In this document: one piece after another, positions 1 to 6,334 of the stretch | Layout of the letters: every line of letters begins with the position of its first letter | How positions within the stretch are numbered: the stretch's first letter is position 1 | Assembly: GCA_900764955.1 (NCBI GenBank) | Contig: CAAFPY010000018.1 | Location: forward strand, 1 to 9,722 | From: an uncultured Collinsella sp. | Lineage (GTDB): Bacteria; Actinomycetota; Coriobacteriia; Coriobacteriales; Coriobacteriaceae | Direction of reading: 5' to 3' | Length of the DNA: 9,722 bases | The notes under the pieces: model-generated | Told to the model about the DNA's origin: nothing | What the model saw: only the letters and a program-made list of their open reading frames with translations | Databases searched by the model: none | Position numbers and translations under genes: made by a program

Positions 1-42
1 GACGAATTCTAGGCGGTGTCCCCTCCCTTTCAAGAAAGGGCG

Positions 43-64
43 GAGGCGGGGCATGCCCCGCCTC
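43..64. repeat. Perfect 22-base palindrome (hairpin)
   Basis: Bases 43-51 pair perfectly with 56-64, giving a 9-bp GC-rich stem with a CATG loop; counted as DNA it is a 22-base perfect palindrome. A smaller hairpin lies just before it (25-31 with 34-40). Neither is followed by a clear T-run on either strand, so a factor-independent terminator is only weakly supported. It may mark the end of a transcript entering from upstream of the window or a protein-binding palindrome. Confidence 0.5.
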
Positions 65-106
65 TTACACCACATCTCTGCACGCTACCGTCGAAATGGC
101 GATGAA

Positions 107-235
107 TGCACGATTTTGATCCAATTGCTAGTCCTTATAATGGACATATGTTTCGTAACTTAAGCAAATACTATCTTTTGATATGTTGTAAGCAAGGTGG
201 CAGTACTCATTTTTGCCATTTTCTGGCCACGGCCT
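107..235. other. AT-rich intergenic stretch, no gene seen
   Basis: This stretch is visibly richer in A and T than the rest of the window. Open frames crossing it lack a ribosome binding site, run on into the tRNA-tail repeats and resemble no family I know. A TATAAT lies at 136-141, but the nearest -35-like hexamer (TTGATC, 116-121) is only 14 bases away, so a promoter is not well supported. The composition suggests foreign or decayed DNA beside a tRNA gene; I see no transposase, terminal repeats or other coding remnant. Confidence 0.4.
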
Positions 236-249
236 TTGTGACAGTCGTG

Positions 250-283
250 CTGGCGGGTTCGAATCCCATGAAATGGGCCCAAA
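250..283. repeat. Tandem module copy 1: T-arm-like box plus GGGCCC
   Basis: This segment matches 434-467 except at 253 and 271-273 (4 differences in 34 bases). It includes a 17-base box, CGGGTTCGAATCCCATG, that reads like the T-arm of a plus-strand tRNA, then TGGGCCCAAA. No tRNA can be folded around it: the T-stem has a C-A mismatch and the bases where an acceptor strand should be differ between the copies. It is the first part of an 86-base module repeated at a spacing of exactly 184 bases. Confidence 0.6.
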
Positions 284-310
284 AAAGAAAGGCTCCCATT
301 GCTGGGAGCC
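281..310 (-). terminator. Minus-strand terminator of truncated tRNA-Val copy
   Basis: On the minus strand an 8-bp perfect stem (303-310 with 291-298, TTGC loop on the plus strand) is followed by a T-rich tract, seen as AAAAAAGAAA at 281-290 on the plus strand. This is a textbook factor-independent terminator. It lies directly downstream, on the minus strand, of the orphan tRNA-Val tail at 322-339, exactly as the terminator at 465-496 lies downstream of the intact tRNA. Confidence 0.75.
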
Positions 311-321
311 TATCAAATCAG

Positions 322-339
322 TGGTGGGCGATGAGGGAT
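322..339 (-). repeat. Orphan 3' tail of tRNA-Val (duplicate of 506-523)
   Basis: The plus-strand sequence TGGTGGGCGATGAGGGAT is identical to 506-523, the 3' end (with encoded CCA) of the intact minus-strand tRNA-Val. The match stops abruptly at 339/340, inside what would be the T-loop, and no tRNA body follows. This is what site-specific integration into a tRNA 3' end leaves behind. It could also be the remnant of a tandem tRNA-Val copy whose body was lost. Confidence 0.75.
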
Positions 340-437
340 GTCGCGTGCGGCTGACGCCGCCCGCTTTCGCTTCGGGCCTGCGGCCCTCGCGTGCTGCGCT
401 GGAAAACGCTTCGCGTTTCCTCAGCTTCGCACCCTGT
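340..437. other. GC-rich spacer with three consecutive hairpins
   Basis: This segment separates the orphan tRNA tail from the second T-arm-like box. It holds three short hairpins in a row: 347-351 with 356-360, 374-378 with 382-386 (GGGCC/GGCCC), and 401-409 with 413-420 (one bulged A). It is much more GC-rich than the AT-rich stretch upstream. I recognise no gene. It may be a fragment of a structured repeat or a miniature element. Confidence 0.4.
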
Positions 438-467
438 CGGGTTCGAATCCCATGCGCTGGGCCCAAA
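434..467. repeat. Tandem module copy 2: T-arm-like box plus GGGCCC
   Basis: This is the second copy of the segment at 250-283, 184 bases downstream with no net insertion or deletion across the whole module. The 17-base box at 438-454 and TGGGCCCAAA at 458-467 are identical to copy 1. It lies just beyond the terminator of the intact tRNA-Val, reading on the minus strand. Confidence 0.6.
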
Positions 468-496
468 CAAAAACGGTCCCCTTGCGAGGACCGTTT
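465..496 (-). terminator. Terminator of tRNA-Val
   Basis: On the minus strand a 9-bp stem (488-496 with 471-479, 8-base loop) ends in TTTTTGTTT, seen as AAACAAAAA at 465-473 on the plus strand. It starts about 10 bases after the CCA end of tRNA-Val, as expected for a single-gene tRNA transcript. Confidence 0.8.
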
Positions 497-505
497 CCAA
501 TTCAA

Positions 506-581
506 TGGTGGGCGATGAGGGATTCGAACCCCCAGCCTTGTGCGTGTAAAGCACCTGCGCTAACCGTTGCGCCAATCGCCC
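506..581 (-). tRNA. tRNA-Val (anticodon UAC)
   Basis: The minus strand folds into a complete cloverleaf of 76 bases with CCA encoded. The acceptor stem GGGCGAT pairs with ATCGCCC, the D-stem is GCGC/GCGC with an AACGGTTA loop, and the anticodon loop TTTACAC places UAC at positions 34-36, reading valine GUA and probably other GUN codons. The variable loop has 5 bases and the T-arm is GGGGG-TTCGAAT-CCCTC with one G-U pair. The outermost anticodon-stem pair (27-43) is a G-A mismatch, a small oddity that need not stop function. A terminator follows at 465-496. The last 18 bases are duplicated at 322-339. Confidence 0.92.
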
Positions 582-591
582 GTGCGGAGAG

Positions 592-597
592 AGTATA
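592..597 (-). promoter_or_regulatory. Likely -10 box of tRNA-Val
   Basis: The minus strand reads TATACT here, 10 bases before the first base of the mature tRNA, a spacing normal for a short-leader tRNA promoter. The -35 region about 17 bases further upstream is not a good match to TTGACA. Confidence 0.5.
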
Positions 598-711
598 GCA
601 AAACAATCGCCTCATTCACCTCATATCCATTAAAGGTAACCGACGCGTGTCACAGCGGAGCTGATTCAGTTGAGATTGCCTGAACATTCCGCCCCTCTTT
701 ACGCCCTCGGG

Positions 712-717
712 TATACT
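712..717 (+). promoter_or_regulatory. Likely -10 box of asnB
   Basis: TATACT lies about 50 bases before the asnB start, in the only intergenic space upstream of it. No good -35 hexamer is visible at 16-18 bases upstream; TTCCGC at 687-692 is a poor candidate at 19. The bases between this site and the tRNA-Val promoter (about 600-700) hold no gene that I can see. Confidence 0.45.
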
Positions 718-768
718 CAAAAGCTACTGATTCGATTTGATACCCAGCAACAGCAGAGGGGATAGTAT

Positions 769-2649
769 ATGTGCGGTTTTGTCGGTTTTGTCGGTGGGAC
801 GGATAACCAATCCGAGGTGCTCACCAAGATGATGGACCGCATCGTCCATCGTGGTCCCGACATGGGCGGCCAGTTTATCGACGGCCGCGTTGCCCTCGGC
901 TTCCGCCGCTTGTCGATCCTCGACCTGACCGAGGCCGGCGCTCAGCCCATGGCCAATGAGGACGGTAGCGTCGTCATTGTCTTCAACGGCGAGATCTACA
1001 ACTTCCAAGAACTCCGTTCCGAGCTCGAGGCCAAGGGCTATAAGTTCCACTGTGGAGCCGACACCGAGAGCCTCCTGCACGGCTACGAGGAGTGGGGCGA
1101 GGCCGTACTCGATCGCCTGCGCGGCATGTACGCCTTCGTCATCTGGGACAAGAAGAAGAACAAGCTTTTTGGCGCCCGCGACATCTTTGGCATCAAGCCG
1201 CTCTACTACTATCCCATGGCCGATGCGGGCGACGGCGCGCCGGGCGTGCTCTTTGGCTCCGAAATCAAGAGCTTCCTGGACTACCCGCACTTCCACAAGG
1301 CGGTCAACAAAAAGGCCCTGCGTCCGTACATGACGCTGCAGTATTCGGCAACCGAGGAGACCTTCTTCGAGGGTGTCTACAAGCTGCCGCCGGCGCACTA
1401 CTTTACCGTCGATATCCCGACCGGCAAGATGAACATCGAGCGCTACTGGGATTGCGATTACTCTGCCGTCGAGAAGCCGTTCGAGGAGTACGTCGACGAG
1501 CTGGATGAGGTCGTGCACGAGAGCGTCGAGGCCCATCGCATCGCCGACGTCAAGGTCGCGTCGTTCCTCTCCGGTGGCGTCGACTCCAGCTATATTGCCG
1601 CTTGCCTCATGCCCGACAAGACCTTCTCGGTGGGCTTTGACTACAAGAACTTTAACGAGACCAACTATGCCAAGGAGCTTTCCGATAAGCTCGGCGTCGA
1701 GAATGTCCGCAAGATGATTACCGCTGACGAGTTCTTCGGTGCGCTCGAGGACATCCAGTATCACATGGACGAGCCGCAGTCCAACCTGTCTTCCGTGCCG
1801 CTGTGGTTCTTGGCCGAGATGGCCCGCAAGGACGTCACCGTCGTGCTTTCGGGCGAAGGCGCCGACGAGCTCTTTGGCGGCTACGCCTACTACGAGGACA
1901 CGGTCCCGGTCCGCAAGTACAAAAAGATGGTGCCGCTGCCCATCCGTCGCGCGCTCGGTAACCTGGCGTTGCATATGCCGTACTTCAAGGGACATAACTT
2001 CCTGGTCAAGGGTGCCGAGATCCCCGAGAAGTCGTTCCTGGGACAGGCTCTGGTATGGCCGGAGCGCGAGGTCGACAGCGTGCTCAAGCCCGAGTACAAC
2101 ACCGGCGATGGCGCCTTCGAGCTTGCCGCTCCCATCTATGCGCGCGTGAAGGGTCAGCCCGAGCTGGTCAAGAAGCAGTACCTGGACATGAACATGTGGC
2201 TTCCGGGCGACATTCTGCTCAAGGCCGACAAGATGTGCATGGCGCACTCGCTGGAGCTGCGCGTGCCCTTCCTGGACCGCAAAGTCATGGAGTTCGCCGA
2301 GCACATTCCCGACCGCTACCGCATCAACGAGAACGGCAACAAACAGGTACTCCGCCACGCTGCCAACAAGTCGCTGCCCGATGAGTGGGCCACCCGTCCC
2401 AAGGTGGGCTTCCCGGTGCCGATTGTCTACTGGCTGCGCGAGCAAAAGTGGTACGACTATGTCAAGGAGTACTTCACCGCGCCGTGGGCAAGCGAGTTCT
2501 TCGATACCGACGAGCTCATGCACCTGCTCGATCTGCACTTTGCGGGCAAGGGCGATTTCCAGCGCAAGATCTATACGCCGCTCGTGTTCCTGGTGTGGTA
2601 CAAGCGCTTCTTTATCGACGAGGACCAGCCCGCTGTTCAGGCTGCCTAG
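769..2649 (+). CDS. asnB: Asparagine synthetase (glutamine-hydrolysing)
   Basis: This 626-residue cytosolic enzyme makes asparagine from aspartate, glutamine and ATP. The protein starts MCGFVGFVGG; Cys2, exposed after methionine removal, is the glutaminase nucleophile, which fixes this start. AGAGGGGA at 755-762 is its ribosome binding site. The N-terminal class II amidotransferase domain (about 1-200) shows RGPD, FNGEIYN and DTES glutamine-site motifs. The synthetase domain carries the ATP pyrophosphatase loop SGGVDSS (268-274) and LSGEGADELFGGY (about 360-372). The length is nearer the long AsnB type (B. subtilis AsnB) than the roughly 550-residue E. coli enzyme. A terminator follows directly, so it is probably monocistronic. 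Some AsnB-like enzymes (LtsA of corynebacteria, AsnB of Bacillus) amidate cell-wall diaminopimelate; with murE next door that alternative deserves mention, but plain asparagine synthesis is the default. Confidence 0.93.
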   Translation: MCGFVGFVGGTDNQSEVLTKMMDRIVHRGPDMGGQFIDGRVALGFRRLSILDLTEAGAQPMANEDGSVVIVFNGEIYNFQELRSELEAKGYKFHCGADTESLLHGYEEWGEAVLDRLRGMYAFVIWDKKKNKLFGARDIFGIKPLYYYPMADAGDGAPGVLFGSEIKSFLDYPHFHKAVNKKALRPYMTLQYSATEETFFEGVYKLPPAHYFTVDIPTGKMNIERYWDCDYSAVEKPFEEYVDELDEVVHESVEAHRIADVKVASFLSGGVDSSYIAACLMPDKTFSVGFDYKNFNETNYAKELSDKLGVENVRKMITADEFFGALEDIQYHMDEPQSNLSSVPLWFLAEMARKDVTVVLSGEGADELFGGYAYYEDTVPVRKYKKMVPLPIRRALGNLALHMPYFKGHNFLVKGAEIPEKSFLGQALVWPEREVDSVLKPEYNTGDGAFELAAPIYARVKGQPELVKKQYLDMNMWLPGDILLKADKMCMAHSLELRVPFLDRKVMEFAEHIPDRYRINENGNKQVLRHAANKSLPDEWATRPKVGFPVPIVYWLREQKWYDYVKEYFTAPWASEFFDTDELMHLLDLHFAGKGDFQRKIYTPLVFLVWYKRFFIDEDQPAVQAA

Positions 2650-2674
2650 CCTCGGCTTACGAACGCCTGCGCGT

Positions 2675-2699
2675 AACGGCTCCTCCGGGAGCCGTTTTT
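2675..2699 (+). terminator. Factor-independent terminator after asnB
   Basis: A 9-bp stem (2675-2683 with 2688-2696) closed by a TCCG loop is followed by a T-run ending at 2699. It lies 25 bases after the asnB stop codon and isolates asnB from murE. The T-run overlaps the -35 element of the next promoter. Confidence 0.88.
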
Positions 2700-2726
2700 G
2701 CGTGGGTGCGTTTCAGTTACTATAAA
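2698..2726 (+). promoter_or_regulatory. Promoter of murE
   Basis: TTGCGT at 2698-2703 and TATAAA at 2721-2726 are separated by 17 bases, a good sigma-70-type arrangement about 35 bases before the murE start. The same -35 hexamer is used in the veg promoter at 8309-8338. Confidence 0.65.
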
Positions 2727-2761
2727 AACCGTCCCTGCCAAATGGCTGAGAAAGGTGAAAG

Positions 2762-4324
2762 ATGCACCATTCGGATTCCGCGACCGTGACCACGGTCGAT
2801 ACGCTTGCCAAGCTTCTCGATGTGTGCGGTAAGCTGCGCGCATCAGAGCAGGTTGACGAGCGTGCCGTGACCGGCTGCTCGTTTGATTCGCGCGCGGTCT
2901 CGGCAGGTGACGTGTTCTTTTGCAAAGGTGCTGCCTTTAAGCCCGCGTTTTTGAGCATGGCGCTCGATGCGGGCGCCGTCGCATTTGTGTGCGAGGAGTC
3001 GCTGGTCGAGTCTCTGGAGCCGCTGGCGCAGGAGAGCGGTGCTGCGATGCTGGTTGTTGATAGCGTTCGCACGGCCATGGCCCTGTTGCCGCCGGAGGTC
3101 TACGACCGTCCCGACCACGATGTCAAGATCGTGGGCATCACCGGTACCAAGGGAAAGACCACGGCCGCTTTTATGCTTCAGTCCATCATCAAGGCAGCGG
3201 GCGAGTCCTGCGGCATGATCGGCTCGGTGAGTACCGACGATGGCATCGAGTGCTACGAGAGCACCAATACTACGCCCGAGGCCCCCGAGGTCTGGCGCCA
3301 TATCGCCAACTGCCGCACGTCAGGTCGCCAGTCCATGGTCATGGAGGTCTCGAGCCAGGCGCTCAAGTACCAACGCGTCGAGAATCTGCCGTTTGACGTG
3401 GCGTGCTTCCTCAACATCGGCCGTGACCACATCTCGCCGATCGAACACCCCACGTTTGAGGATTATTTTGAGAGCAAACTCAGGATCTTTGACCAGGCGA
3501 AGACCGCCGTGGTGAATCTGGGCACCGAAGAGGTTGACCGTGTGTTGGAGGCAGCGTCGACGGCCGAGCGCTTGGTGACCGTTGGCGTCGAGCATCCCGA
3601 GGCAAGCCTGTGGGCGAGCGATGTGCGCATGGTCGGCTTTAACATCGAGTTTAACCTGCATGGCCTGTGTGCCGACGAGTCCGAGGCGGGGGAGAAGGTC
3701 CTGCTGTGCATCGCGGGCGACTTTAACGTGGAAAACGCGCTGGTCGCTATCGCCGCTGCGCGCGAGATCGGCATCGGTATCGAGGCTATCAAGAAGGGCC
3801 TCTCCAAACTGCGTGTACCGGGCCGTATGGAGGTCGTGGAGTCGAAGGACGGCCGCGTGATCTGCGTCGTTGACTATGCGCACAACCAGCTTTCGTTCCG
3901 TTCGCTTTTCTCGTCGGTCAAGCGCGCGTTTCCCGCTAGCCCAGTCATTGCAGTGTTTGGCGCTGCCGGCGGCAAGGCGCAGGAGCGCCGCGAGCAGCTT
4001 CCGCGCGAGGCCGCACCATATTCCGACCTGATGATCTTTGCCAACGAGGACCCGGCTCACGAGGACCCGATGAAGGTCTGTCGCGAGCTTGCCGAGCATG
4101 TTCCCGACGATACGCCGAACAAGATCATCCTCGACCGCGAAGCCGCTGTGCATGCGGCGTTCAAGGCGGCGCGCGAGGAGTACGTCAACCCCGATGCTCC
4201 CACCATTGTCTTGCTGCTGGCAAAGGGTGACGAGGAGCTCATGCACGTGGGCGACGAGTTCGTGCCCATCGAGAGCGACCTTTCGCTGGCCAATCGCCTG
4301 ATCGATGTTACCCAGTTTGACTAA
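2762..4324 (+). CDS. murE: UDP-MurNAc-tripeptide synthetase, probable L-Lys type
   Basis: This 520-residue Mur ligase joins the third amino acid of the stem peptide to UDP-MurNAc-L-Ala-D-Glu in the cytosol, using ATP. AAAGGTGA at 2751-2758 is the ribosome binding site. The N-terminal domain shows the SFDSRAVSAGDVFF motif. The central ATPase domain carries GITGTKGKTT (about 125-134), MEVSSQAL with Gln where many homologues have His, RDH (221-223) and the probable carbamylated lysine K239 in EDYFESKLRIF. The C-terminal domain carries NEDPAHEDP (428-436). In meso-diaminopimelate enzymes this motif is DNPR, and the Arg binds the second carboxylate. Ala here suggests L-lysine or another diamino acid (inference). 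The gene is not in a division/cell-wall cluster, so it could be a second MurE paralogue. It has its own promoter and is followed by a stem-loop. Confidence 0.88.
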   Translation: MHHSDSATVTTVDTLAKLLDVCGKLRASEQVDERAVTGCSFDSRAVSAGDVFFCKGAAFKPAFLSMALDAGAVAFVCEESLVESLEPLAQESGAAMLVVDSVRTAMALLPPEVYDRPDHDVKIVGITGTKGKTTAAFMLQSIIKAAGESCGMIGSVSTDDGIECYESTNTTPEAPEVWRHIANCRTSGRQSMVMEVSSQALKYQRVENLPFDVACFLNIGRDHISPIEHPTFEDYFESKLRIFDQAKTAVVNLGTEEVDRVLEAASTAERLVTVGVEHPEASLWASDVRMVGFNIEFNLHGLCADESEAGEKVLLCIAGDFNVENALVAIAAAREIGIGIEAIKKGLSKLRVPGRMEVVESKDGRVICVVDYAHNQLSFRSLFSSVKRAFPASPVIAVFGAAGGKAQERREQLPREAAPYSDLMIFANEDPAHEDPMKVCRELAEHVPDDTPNKIILDREAAVHAAFKAAREEYVNPDAPTIVLLLAKGDEELMHVGDEFVPIESDLSLANRLIDVTQFD

Positions 4325-4333
4325 TGAACCATG

Positions 4334-4366
4334 ATGGCGGCGGCGCCCTGAGTGCGCTGTCGCCAT
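4334..4366 (+). terminator. Strong stem-loop after murE, no T-run
   Basis: Bases 4334-4346 pair with 4354-4366 over 13 bp (two G-U pairs) around a 7-base loop, beginning 9 bases after the murE stop codon. No T-run follows on either strand, so it is not a canonical factor-independent terminator. It could protect the murE mRNA 3' end, reduce read-through into the HAD gene, or assist factor-dependent termination. Confidence 0.45.
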
Positions 4367-4431
4367 AAGCGTGTTCCCTCAATCAAAACATGCCGTCCAA
4401 GTCCAAACCCTTCTACGTAAACGGAGTAACC

Positions 4432-5343
4432 ATGTCCCACAACACCCTGCCGACCGTTGCCGAGCTTTCGGGCGAGATGCGCGAGCGCTTGGCCAAGGTC
4501 AAGTACGTCTTTACCGACCTGGATGCCACGATGCTCGCGCCCGGCTCGTGCGTGCTGCGCGACAACGACGGTAACCCCTCGACCAAACTCGTCGAGGCCG
4601 TCGTGGCACTTGCCCGCGCTGGCATTCAGGTGGTTCCCACCTCGGGCCGCAACCGTACCATGATCCACGAGGACGCGCGCGTGCTCGGCCTCAACTCCTA
4701 CATTGGTGAGATGGGCGGCCTGGTCATGTACGACCTCAAAGCCAACGATTGGGAGTATCTGACCGGCGACATGCCCTACGACCCATCTTGCGGTCTCACG
4801 CCGCACCAGGTGATCGAGCAGACTGGCGTGTGCGAGAAGATCCTCGCCCGCTGGCCGCACAAGATCGAGTATCACAACGACATGTCGACCGGCTACAAGT
4901 ACCGCGAGGTTACCGTCGGCATGCGCGGCGACATCCCCGATGACGAGGCGCAGGCCATTCTCGACGAGGCCGGCTGTGGCCTGGTGTGGGCCTGTAACGG
5001 TCACCTGACGCATCTGTCCAAGCCGACGACGCTCGAGCTCGATCGCGTCGAGGACGGTCGCGCATTCAACATCAACCCCGCGGGCCTCAACAAAGGCGTC
5101 GCCATTGCGCGCTTCTGCGAGCACCTGGGGATCGAGCGCGAGGAGACGCTCGCGCTCGGCGATTCCGAGTCCGACTTCTACATGGCCGATCACGTGGGCA
5201 CGTTCTGCCTGGTCGAGAATGGCCTGACGAGCGCCGGCGCGCCCGAGTTCCTGGCTGCTTGCGAGAACGCTTTCGTTACGCGTGGCAAAATTGTCGACGG
5301 TTGGGCGGCGACGGCAGAGCTGCTGGTCGCGGCGCGTTCGTAG
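4432..5343 (+). CDS. Cof/IIB-type HAD-superfamily phosphatase
   Basis: This 303-residue predicted soluble phosphohydrolase has all four haloacid dehalogenase motifs. Motif I is DLDAT with Asp29 as nucleophile and Asp31 as acid/base. Motif II is TSGRNR (Ser71 or Thr70), motif III is Lys221 in NPAGLNKG, and motif IV is GDSESD with Asp244 and Asp248 binding Mg2+. The long insert between motifs II and III is a type IIB cap, as in Cof, sugar-phosphate and phosphoglycolate phosphatases; the substrate cannot be told from sequence. I chose the ATG at 4432 because GGAG (4423-4426) lies 5 bases before it. An in-frame ATG at 4390 would add 14 residues but has no ribosome binding site. It lies between murE and murI, which need not mean a wall role. 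Confidence 0.85.
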   Translation: MSHNTLPTVAELSGEMRERLAKVKYVFTDLDATMLAPGSCVLRDNDGNPSTKLVEAVVALARAGIQVVPTSGRNRTMIHEDARVLGLNSYIGEMGGLVMYDLKANDWEYLTGDMPYDPSCGLTPHQVIEQTGVCEKILARWPHKIEYHNDMSTGYKYREVTVGMRGDIPDDEAQAILDEAGCGLVWACNGHLTHLSKPTTLELDRVEDGRAFNINPAGLNKGVAIARFCEHLGIEREETLALGDSESDFYMADHVGTFCLVENGLTSAGAPEFLAACENAFVTRGKIVDGWAATAELLVAARS

Positions 5344-5394
5344 CGCGCCGCCGCCGCACTTGGACATGTCTTTTCGAGAGAGGCTGGTGAGGTA

Positions 5395-6279
5395 ATGTCC
5401 GATATCGAGAATCCGGCAGGCGACACGCGCCCGATTGGCGTGTTCGATTCTGGTTTGGGCGGTCTGACGGTTGCGCGCGCCATCGCGACGGCGCTGCCGC
5501 ACGAGTCCGTCTACTACTTTGGCGACACCAAGCGCTGCCCCTACGGCACGCGTACCGAGGATGAGGTGCGCTCGTTTGCGTTGCAGGCGGGCCGTTGGCT
5601 GTCGAAGCACGACGTCAAGATTATGGTCATCGCCTGCAACACGGCGACAGCTGCGGCCTTGCGTCTGGCCCAGCAGGTGCTCGACGTTCCCGTGATCGGC
5701 GTGATCTCGCCGGGTGCCCGTGCGGCAATCAACAGCACCCGTTCGCGTCGCGTGGGCGTGCTCGCCACCAACCTCACCATTCGCTCGGGCGCCTACACGC
5801 GCGCCATTCAGGATCTAGATGCCGGCGTCGACGTATACGGCTGCCCCGCCTCGAGCTTTGTCGAGGTTGTCGAACACGAGCTCGCCTCGGGTGCGCATCT
5901 GCAAGAGCAGTGGCTTGAGAACGAGGACATCTTCGATACGCCTGCCGTGCGTGCGCTGGTGGGTGCCACGGTTGAGCCACTGCGCGACCACGGTATCGAT
6001 ACCGTGGTGCTCGGCTGTACGCATTTTCCGCTGTTGGTGGGACCTATCCGCCATGCGCTGGGGCCTGGGGTACGCGTCGTAAGTTCCGCCGAGGAGACCA
6101 CGCGCGAGCTGACCGATATCCTCATGCGCCGCGAGCAGCTGGCGGGCGACGCCGCTGAGCCGCAGCATCGTTTTGCCACGACGGCCGATAACATTGCCGA
6201 GTTTGCGGTGGCGGGCAGCTTTATCTTTGGTCAGCCGCTCAAGAGCATTGAACATATCGATATCGACGAACTGAAATAG
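5395..6279 (+). CDS. murI: Glutamate racemase
   Basis: This 294-residue cytosolic enzyme interconverts L- and D-glutamate, supplying D-Glu for residue 2 of peptidoglycan. It opens with [15 protein letters not shown], where Asp18 is the conserved active-site acid. [10 protein letters not shown] binds substrate. The two catalytic cysteines are Cys81 in ACNTATAA and Cys208 in LGCTHFPLL, with His210 beside the second. A tail of about 12 residues precedes the usual family start, but no better start is seen. The ribosome binding site is somewhat unusual: AGAGAGG (5377-5383) is 11 bases away and GGTGAGG (5386-5392) only 2. It lies 51 bases after the HAD gene with no clear promoter, so the two may be co-transcribed. 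The following order rph, rdgB recalls the racE-rph-ysnA order of B. subtilis. Confidence 0.95.
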   Translation: MSDIENPAGDTRPIGVFDSGLGGLTVARAIATALPHESVYYFGDTKRCPYGTRTEDEVRSFALQAGRWLSKHDVKIMVIACNTATAAALRLAQQVLDVPVIGVISPGARAAINSTRSRRVGVLATNLTIRSGAYTRAIQDLDAGVDVYGCPASSFVEVVEHELASGAHLQEQWLENEDIFDTPAVRALVGATVEPLRDHGIDTVVLGCTHFPLLVGPIRHALGPGVRVVSSAEETTRELTDILMRREQLAGDAAEPQHRFATTADNIAEFAVAGSFIFGQPLKSIEHIDIDELK

Positions 6280-6334
6280 ATATAAGGTCACCGACCAAAG
6301 ACCCACCTTCACCTTTTGCCGAAAGGATCTTTCT

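Noticed and set aside
116..141. Promoter in the AT-rich patch (TTGATC ... TATAAT)
   Set aside because: The spacer is only 14 bases and no gene follows; AT-rich DNA gives such matches by chance.
106..518. Open frames of 82-125 codons over the tRNA-tail repeats
   Set aside because: They have no ribosome binding site or known domain, and run through the tRNA tail, terminator hairpins and repeats; translated non-coding sequence.
724..2538. A 604-codon open frame on the minus strand across asnB
   Set aside because: It is the shadow of asnB produced by strong G/C third-position bias; it resembles no family, and the plus-strand frame shows full AsnB motifs.
3320..4366. A 348-codon minus-strand open frame across murE
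   Set aside because: Same artefact: the plus strand encodes clear Mur ligase motifs throughout.
4390..4431. Upstream ATG for the HAD phosphatase
   Set aside because: No ribosome binding site precedes 4390, whereas GGAG sits 5 bases before 4432, and the extra 14 residues lie outside the HAD fold.
4321..5610. A 429-codon minus-strand open frame across the HAD gene and start of murI
   Set aside because: It crosses two recognisable plus-strand genes and has no recognisable domain; antisense artefact of codon bias.
6281..6286. TATAAG as a promoter of rph
   Set aside because: No -35-like hexamer lies 16-18 bases upstream; TTGAAC at 6248-6253 is 27 bases away.
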